From positions 124,001 through 188,000 of the forward strand of contig NZ_JAKKFD010000066.1 in the NCBI RefSeq assembly GCF_022229005.1: DNA of 64,000 nucleotides, read 5' to 3'. Below, in pieces: positions 58,510 to 64,000 of this stretch. This DNA is from Micromonospora trifolii. GTDB lineage: Bacteria; Actinomycetota; Actinomycetes; Mycobacteriales; Micromonosporaceae. The first letter of the stretch is position 1. Every line of letters starts with the position of its first letter. The position numbers and the translations under genes are program-made. The notes under the pieces were generated by a model that was not told the origin of the DNA, did not search any database, and saw nothing but the letters and a program-made list of their open reading frames with translations.

Positions 58510-60104
58510 CGAGCGCGCAGTTGCGCTCCCGGCCGGCCACCGACACCGGTCAGCGCGCCGACCTGGCCGCCGCCCACGCTGTCTTCGGCTGCCTGCTGCG
58601 CGAACTGGCCCCGCCGGACGGCACCTCCACAGTTGTCGACGGCGCCGTCCGGCTGCTGCTGCGGCACCTCGACGTCACAGTGCGTTGCGAGGTCGCGCGA
58701 GCCTCGCCGCTCGGCGCGCACCGCTACGCCGGCCCGGTCCAACGCAGCTCCGGCGGTGGACGGTGGGAAGACCTGGACGCGGACGGGTTGGCAGCCCTGG
58801 TCGCGGCGGAACTGACCACTCGTACCGGCCTGGTCAACGACGAGTTCGCCGAGCAGGTGCGGGCCAGCCGGGACACGGTGGCCCGGCTGCTGGCCGACCG
58901 ACCGGCCGAGGACCCGACCCCCACCGGTGAACCCGCCATCGACGCGTACGTCGACTCCGAGCAGTCGCTGGTCTTCGGCCACCCGCACCACCCCACCCCG
59001 AAGTGGCGCAGCGGTGACCCGGACAGCTGGCGGGCATACGCGCCGGAGCTGCGCACCGCGTTCCGGCTGCACTGGCTCGCCGTACCGGACGACCTGATCG
59101 CCGAGGCGGGGCCGTTCGATCCGCTGGTGGCCGCCCTCGACCCGCCACGGCCCCCGCGCGGGCACCGCGTCCTGCCGGTGCACCCCTGGCAGCTGTCGCT
59201 GATCCCGCCCACCCACCCACGGCTGCGTGACCTGGGGGCGGCCGGTGTGCCGGTACGACCCACGGCGAGCGTCCGTACCCTCTACGCCCCCGAGGCCGAC
59301 CTGTTCGTGAAGACCAGCCTGCACGTGCGGATCACCAACTGCCTGCGCAAGAACGCCCGCTACGAGCTCACCGGGGCGGTGGCGCTGACCGACCTGCTGG
59401 CCCGGGTGCCGCTGCCGGCCGGGGTGGGGCTGCTCCCCGAGCCCGCCTACCGCACTGTCGACGTTCCCGGCCCGGACGAGGCGTACGGGACGATCCTGCG
59501 CGGCGGTCTGCGTCCCCACCTGCGTGCCGGCGACATCCCGGTGCTGGCGGCGGCGCTGGCCGCGACGCCGCTGGTGACAGCGGATCCGGTGGCCTGGTGG
59601 CGCGCGTACGTCGGCCTGCTGGTGCCGGCGGTGCTGCGCAGCTGGCTCAGCCACGGCGTCGTGCACGAGGCGCACCTGCAGAACGTGGTCGTCGTGCTCG
59701 ACCGGGATCGCCGCCCGGTACGCATGCTGCTGCGCGACCTGGAGGGGGTGAAGCTGGACGCCGATCGCTGGGCCGCCTGGCCGGACGGCGTTCCGGCGCA
59801 GGTCCGCTACGGGCCCCGGGCCGCCCATCGCCGGATCGTCTACTGCCTGTTCGTCAACCATCTCGGTGGGATCAGCGGGGCCCTCGCCGACGGGCGGCCG
59901 GGAATCGAACGGCGGCTGTGGCAGGAGCTGCGCGCCGTCGTCGAGGCGGTGGCCGCCGACTTCGGTGAGCCGGCGGAGCTGCTCGGGCTGCTGGCCGGGG
60001 AGCCGCTGCTGGCCAAGGCGAACCTGCTGGTCCGGTGGCGGCGTGACGCCGACCGGGCCGCACCGTTCGTGCCGGTGCCGAACCCGATGGGTGGGCCACG
60101 ATGA
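58506..60104 (+). CDS. NRPS-independent siderophore (IucA/IucC family) synthetase 2
   Basis: 532 aa in an ATGA overlap. Motifs: FGHPHHPTPKWRSG (about 158-171), VLPVHPWQLSLIP, RPTASVRTLYAPEADLFVKTSLHVRITNCLRK (split), HGVVHEAHLQNVVVVLDRD and LLRDLEGVKLD, then FVNHLGGISGAL. It belongs to the same family as its neighbour but is distinct in the substrate-binding parts, fitting a second condensation. Overlaps the decarboxylase by 4 bp. Confidence 0.9.
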   Translation: MTSAQLRSRPATDTGQRADLAAAHAVFGCLLRELAPPDGTSTVVDGAVRLLLRHLDVTVRCEVARASPLGAHRYAGPVQRSSGGGRWEDLDADGLAALVAAELTTRTGLVNDEFAEQVRASRDTVARLLADRPAEDPTPTGEPAIDAYVDSEQSLVFGHPHHPTPKWRSGDPDSWRAYAPELRTAFRLHWLAVPDDLIAEAGPFDPLVAALDPPRPPRGHRVLPVHPWQLSLIPPTHPRLRDLGAAGVPVRPTASVRTLYAPEADLFVKTSLHVRITNCLRKNARYELTGAVALTDLLARVPLPAGVGLLPEPAYRTVDVPGPDEAYGTILRGGLRPHLRAGDIPVLAAALAATPLVTADPVAWWRAYVGLLVPAVLRSWLSHGVVHEAHLQNVVVVLDRDRRPVRMLLRDLEGVKLDADRWAAWPDGVPAQVRYGPRAAHRRIVYCLFVNHLGGISGALADGRPGIERRLWQELRAVVEAVAADFGEPAELLGLLAGEPLLAKANLLVRWRRDADRAAPFVPVPNPMGGPR

Positions 60105-61246
60105 CCCGACCGGTATACGTCCACGACCTCGACGCGCTGGCCGGGCAGGCCCGGGCCGTCCGGGCGGCGCTGCCCCGGCCGGTCGAGCTGCTCTACGCGA
60201 TGAAGGCCAACCCGGATCCCGGTGTGCTGCGAACCCTCGCCCCGATCGTCGACGGGTTCGAGGCCGCCAGCCGGGGCGAGCTGCGCAGGCTGGCCGAGGT
60301 GCTGCCGGGACGCGCGCCCGCCGCGTACGCCGGGCCGGGCAAGACCGACGCGGACCTCGCCGCCGCCCTCGCCGCCGGGGTGCACCGCATCCACGTCGAG
60401 TCGCCCAGCGAGCTTGCGCGACTCGGCGCGCTGGCCACCGCGGCCGGCCGCTCGGCCCAGGTGCTGCTGCGGGTGAACCTGCCTGTCGACGCACCGGGCG
60501 CGAGCCTGGTCATGGGCGGCGGGCCCAGCCCGTTCGGCATGGATCCGGCCGACGCGGTCGCGTGCGCGCGACGCCCGCCAGCCGGCATCGACGTACGGGG
60601 AATCCACGCCCACCTGGCCAGCGGGCTGGACGCACCGCTCGCCGCGACGGTCGCCGCCGCCGTGGTCGGCTGGGCGGCGGCCGAGGTCGGCGCGGCCGAG
60701 GTCGACGTCGGCGGGGGCATGACAGTGGACTACACCGACCCGGACGCGCGCTTCGACTGGGAGGGCTACGGCCGGGCCCTGGCGGAGGTCCTCGACAGGC
60801 ATCCGGGCGTGCGGCTGCGCATCGAGCCGGGCCGGTCGGTCACGGCCCACTGCGGGGCGTACCTCACCGAGGTCATCGACGTGAAGCGCTCCTACGGCGA
60901 GTGGTTCGTGGTGGTGGCCGGCGGGACGCACCACCTGCGGACACCGGCGGCGAAGGGGCACGCGCAGCCGTTCACGGTGCACAGGCGACGTGGTGCCGGC
61001 GGCCCCCGCACCGACGGCGGCCCGGTCACAGTGGTCGGGCAACTCTGCACCCCGAAGGACGTGCTGTCCCGGTCGGCCACAGCCGGGCCGATCGGCGTGG
61101 GCGACGTGCTGGCCTTCGCCATGGCCGGGGCGTACGCCTGGAACATCAGCCACCGCGATTTCCTGCTGCACGAGCCCCCACTTTTCCAAAACGGCAATCC
61201 GAGTGGGATTGCTGCCGAATGGGCGGATCGGGACCTGCGTGCCTGA
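60101..61246 (+). CDS. PLP-dependent decarboxylase (fold III, SbnH/DAP-decarboxylase-like)
   Basis: 381 aa. Schiff-base Lys35 in LLYAMKANPDP, glycine-rich phosphate binding in GGGMTVDY, EPGRSVTAHCG for PLP, and catalytic Cys316 in GQLCTPKDVL. Group III alanine-racemase-fold decarboxylases make diamines from amino acids or, as in SbnH, decarboxylate a siderophore intermediate. Here it completes a set with two NIS synthetases and an ATP-grasp ligase. The final gene of the coupled set; no terminator was seen in the 135 bp after it. Confidence 0.9.
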   Translation: MTRPVYVHDLDALAGQARAVRAALPRPVELLYAMKANPDPGVLRTLAPIVDGFEAASRGELRRLAEVLPGRAPAAYAGPGKTDADLAAALAAGVHRIHVESPSELARLGALATAAGRSAQVLLRVNLPVDAPGASLVMGGGPSPFGMDPADAVACARRPPAGIDVRGIHAHLASGLDAPLAATVAAAVVGWAAAEVGAAEVDVGGGMTVDYTDPDARFDWEGYGRALAEVLDRHPGVRLRIEPGRSVTAHCGAYLTEVIDVKRSYGEWFVVVAGGTHHLRTPAAKGHAQPFTVHRRRGAGGPRTDGGPVTVVGQLCTPKDVLSRSATAGPIGVGDVLAFAMAGAYAWNISHRDFLLHEPPLFQNGNPSGIAAEWADRDLRA

Positions 61247-61381
61247 GTCGCGTGGCAGAAGCGCACGAATTGCCGATTAACTCCACATTGGATAGCCGGG
61301 CGAATAATTGATGTCGCTCGTCGTTACGATAACGCGAAACGGAGTCGATCAAGGCGCCGTCAAGTGGAGGTAACCGTCCAA

Positions 61382-64000
61382 ATGAAGCGCATCGGATCAG
61401 CGATGCTGGCATCCGTGGTGGGTGTTGCCGCCGTCGTTCTGGCCACCAGCCAGCCGGCCCTCGCCGCCACCTCGGTCAATCTACCTCTGTCGAGCTGGGC
61501 CTATCTCGATTCGCAGAGCCCCAAGACGAAGTTCGTCAACCCCGCGGTCGCGCCGCCCGTCGGCACCCTGCTCGACGACGCGAACAAGGCGCACACCTAC
61601 CGCTCCTACTTCACCTACGACCTGACCCAGCTCACGGGCACTGTCGTGCACAACTCGTACCTGTACACGTACGAGGACACCGTCACCGACTGCTCCACCG
61701 CCACGACGATCGAGTTGTGGCGGACGGCCCCGGTCAAGACCAGCACCACCTGGAACAACCCGCCCGCCGAGCTCGACAAGCTGATCTCCGTCAACCGCGG
61801 GCAAGGTGCGTGGTACTGCCCCGGCTACCTGGGCATCGACATGGTGTCGACGCTCAACGCGGCGCTCGCCCGGCACGAGAAGTCGATCACCATCGAATAC
61901 CGCATCACGGCGGCCCAGGAGGCGGACCCGCGGGCCGGCCGGACCTTCCAGCAGCCGACGCTGAGCTCCACGTCGAATCACCCGCCGACGGTGACCGAAC
62001 TGCGCCTCGAGAGCCCGACCCGGCCGTGCGGCACCGTCGACAAGCCGTCGCCAGCGGCGGCGTCGACCCTGTTCAAGGCCACGGTGAACGACCCCGACGA
62101 GGGCGATTCACCGTCGATCCTCTACGCGATCTGGCCCGTTGACCAGCCGGACCAGCGCCGCGAGTTCTCCAGCTACAACTACGGCACCGACCTCAGCCAG
62201 TACGCCGACGGCGCGCTTCTTGCCTGGCAGGCACAGGCCCGTGACTACTACGACGCCGGCCCGTGGAGCAAGGTCTGCTACCTGGTCATGGACAAGACGG
62301 CACCGGCGAACCCGCCGGCCGTGGCGTCGAAGCTCTACCCCGAGGGCACCACGCCCGGCGGGGGCACCGGCCTCAAGGGGAAGTTCCGCCTCGACGCGGG
62401 CGGCGACCTCGACGTGGTGGGGTTCGTGTGGCGTGACTCGAGCGGTTACAGCGGGCAGGTCAAGGCGCGGCAGCCGGGCGGCACGGCGGTCCTCGAATAC
62501 ACCCCGAAGCGGGACCGGTTCGAGGAGTTGACCATCAGCTCGGTCGACGCGGTGGGTAACCGGGGGCCGGAGAAGCGCTACCGCTTCAACATCGCCGACA
62601 CCGCACCGAGCGCGCAGATCGAAATGGGCGGGGTCGGGCTTCCCAGCACGCTCACCCTCACCGCGCGCAAGCCCGAGACGACAGCTTTCGGCTATCAGAT
62701 CAAGGGTGGGGCGGAAACCCGGGTGCCGGCCGTCGACGGCGGAGCCACCGGTCAGCTGACGTTCACCGCGACCGGCGAGGTCGAGGTTGTCGTCAGCAGC
62801 TACGTGAAGAACAAGCTCATCGGTCAGGACACCCTGCGCGTCTATGTCACCGACGCTCCCGGGGTGGAGTCGGCCGAGTTCAACTTCGACACGGACCAGA
62901 TCGCCGGCAAGACCGGATCGTTCACGTTGACGCCGCGCAACAGCGACGTCGTCGCCTACGAGTACGTCCTGGGCGGCGTCGCGCAGACCGTCCAGGCGGC
63001 TGCGGACAAGACCGCTGTCGTACCGTGGACGGCGACCGCAGGCTGGCACAACATGATCGTGTGGTCGGTGCGGGCGGACGGCGAGAAGTCGATGGAGACG
63101 TCCCACCAGTTCAACGTCATCGACCCGGTGCCGCACCTGTACTCGCAGACGCTTCAACATCTGGATCGGATCGACGGCGTCGGCCTGCCCGTGGAGTTCT
63201 ACGTCGACAGCCGGCTGCCGGACGTGACCGGGTTCGCCTATCGGTTCGACGGTGGCCCGGAGGTCACGATCGACGGCCGCGGGAGCAGCGCGGAGTTCAC
63301 TGTGACGCCGACGCACATCGGTGACAACACGCTGATCGTCCAGGCGCTGCTTGCCGATGGCACCCGGTCGCCCGAGAAGACCTTCACCTGGCAACCGTTC
63401 GAGGCGCCGGTGGTCACCACCGACCCGGCGAACGGCGGTGCGGAAGGTCAGCCGATGACGCTGACGTTCCGCTCGGTGCTGCCGGACACCAAGGAGTTCC
63501 GCTACTCGCTGGACTACAGCGAGTATCAGACCGTCGCGGCGCGACCGGATGGCACGGCGACCGTCTCGTTCACACCGCAGTCCGGAGGCGGCTGGTTCTC
63601 GGCCAGGGTGGCCGGTGTCGCTCAGGACGGAACGACGTCGCCGGAGCGCGCGATGACCGTCCCGGTCCGCGACACGCGGGTCTCGGTGTGGAGCGAGTTC
63701 TCCGACTGGCGCCCGAGTGGTGGCATCGGCGTGCCCGGCGACTTCAGCTTCAGCACCTCGTGGACTCCCGAGGTGGTGGAGTACCGCTACCGGCTCAACG
63801 ACGGCCCGGAACTGACAGTGCCCATGGGAGACAGCTGGAACACCCTGGTCACTGTCGTGCCGGACCGGAACGGGCTCAACATGCTCACAGTGCAGGGCCG
63901 TACCGAGGGCGGCCGGCTCTCGCCGATCACCGAATACCCGTTCCAGGTCGGCACCGCGCCGTACGTCTTCTCCGCCGAGTATCCGCAGAGCACCCCCGGC
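61382..64000 (+). CDS. Large secreted repeat protein (5' part, runs off the window)
   Basis: At least 873 codons with no stop before the edge. Signal peptide MKRIGSAMLASVVGVAAVV... cleaved near PALAA (residue 29). An N-terminal beta-sandwich of the DNRLRE/CBM96-like sort (about 30-200; SYFTYDLTQLTGTVVHNSYLY, TTWNNPP) is followed by a region of about 80-95-residue repeats carrying F/Y-x-Y-x-x-x-G-G-x-x-x-T/V motifs (for example FAYRFDGGPEVTI, YRYRLNDGPELTV). GGAGG lies 12 bp before the ATG. Similar N-termini occur in actinobacterial Rhs/LamG-type giant surface proteins and polymorphic toxins by recall; the C-terminus needed to decide is outside. Confidence 0.75.
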   Translation, partial: MKRIGSAMLASVVGVAAVVLATSQPALAATSVNLPLSSWAYLDSQSPKTKFVNPAVAPPVGTLLDDANKAHTYRSYFTYDLTQLTGTVVHNSYLYTYEDTVTDCSTATTIELWRTAPVKTSTTWNNPPAELDKLISVNRGQGAWYCPGYLGIDMVSTLNAALARHEKSITIEYRITAAQEADPRAGRTFQQPTLSSTSNHPPTVTELRLESPTRPCGTVDKPSPAAASTLFKATVNDPDEGDSPSILYAIWPVDQPDQRREFSSYNYGTDLSQYADGALLAWQAQARDYYDAGPWSKVCYLVMDKTAPANPPAVASKLYPEGTTPGGGTGLKGKFRLDAGGDLDVVGFVWRDSSGYSGQVKARQPGGTAVLEYTPKRDRFEELTISSVDAVGNRGPEKRYRFNIADTAPSAQIEMGGVGLPSTLTLTARKPETTAFGYQIKGGAETRVPAVDGGATGQLTFTATGEVEVVVSSYVKNKLIGQDTLRVYVTDAPGVESAEFNFDTDQIAGKTGSFTLTPRNSDVVAYEYVLGGVAQTVQAAADKTAVVPWTATAGWHNMIVWSVRADGEKSMETSHQFNVIDPVPHLYSQTLQHLDRIDGVGLPVEFYVDSRLPDVTGFAYRFDGGPEVTIDGRGSSAEFTVTPTHIGDNTLIVQALLADGTRSPEKTFTWQPFEAPVVTTDPANGGAEGQPMTLTFRSVLPDTKEFRYSLDYSEYQTVAARPDGTATVSFTPQSGGGWFSARVAGVAQDGTTSPERAMTVPVRDTRVSVWSEFSDWRPSGGIGVPGDFSFSTSWTPEVVEYRYRLNDGPELTVPMGDSWNTLVTVVPDRNGLNMLTVQGRTEGGRLSPITEYPFQVGTAPYVFSAEYPQSTPG

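Noticed and set aside
1..64000. tRNA, rRNA, CRISPR arrays, prophage or insertion-sequence genes
   Set aside because: I looked for cloverleaf-like runs, regular direct repeats, integrase and transposase motifs and saw none; a covariance-model scan would be needed to exclude small RNAs.

Overview
The window is high-GC (roughly 70 percent) actinobacterial chromosome with GTG/TTG starts, 4-bp ATGA/GTGA gene overlaps, twin-arginine signals and IdeR/DmdR-type iron boxes. Gene content and intergenic GATCTTGCA-type inverted repeats suggest a Micromonospora-like member of the Micromonosporaceae; this is inference, as no rRNA or tRNA gene is visible. No CRISPR array, phage or insertion sequence was seen.

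Layout. 1-6.6 kb: 3' end of a potassium-uptake operon (kdpA end, kdpB, kdpC) and its sensor/regulator pair kdpD-kdpE. 6.7-10.1 kb: an exported FAD oxidoreductase, a small hypothetical protein and a dienelactone hydrolase. 10.3-25 kb: a divergent alpha-galactoside region. The minus-strand operon encodes an SDR dehydrogenase, a GntR/FadR regulator, a DgoD-like galactonate dehydratase, an aldose-epimerase-like protein, a KDPG/KDPGal-type aldolase, a PfkB sugar kinase, an SMP-30 lactonase and a Yellow-family protein. The plus-strand operon encodes a sugar ABC transporter, a cytoplasmic GH36 and a secreted GH27 alpha-galactosidase. Together they form a plausible complete route from extracellular alpha-galactosides to pyruvate and glyceraldehyde-3-phosphate through a De Ley-Doudoroff-type galactonate pathway.

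25-33 kb: a large signalling-type ATPase without a DNA-binding domain, a secreted subtilisin-like protease, a divergent kinase-like protein and a DUF222/HNH protein with a LexA-like box in front. 33-39 kb: a stress/detoxification block (HxlR regulator with divergent MFS pump, aldo/keto reductase, XRE regulator, TetR regulator and an MDR oxidoreductase), in which operator repeats link regulators to targets.

39-44 kb: a tightly coupled cluster of a 57-aa protein, two GT4 glycosyltransferases, an alpha/alpha-toroid protein and a GH130 protein, with no assigned product. 44-48 kb: a GAF-SpoIIE phosphatase, a DUF2855 protein and a SigB/SigF-family sigma factor. 48.2-51.5 kb: a one-polypeptide signalling protein joining an ECF sigma factor, a zinc-binding anti-sigma-like motif, a membrane helix and an extracellular GH128-like domain, followed by a DUF305 protein and a membrane protein.

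51.5-61.2 kb: an iron-regulated NRPS-independent siderophore locus (acyltransferase, siderophore-interacting reductase, two MFS transporters, ATP-grasp ligase, two IucA/IucC synthetases, PLP decarboxylase) with two iron boxes. 61.4 kb to the end: the 5' part of a very large secreted protein with tandem beta-sandwich-like repeats, running off the window.
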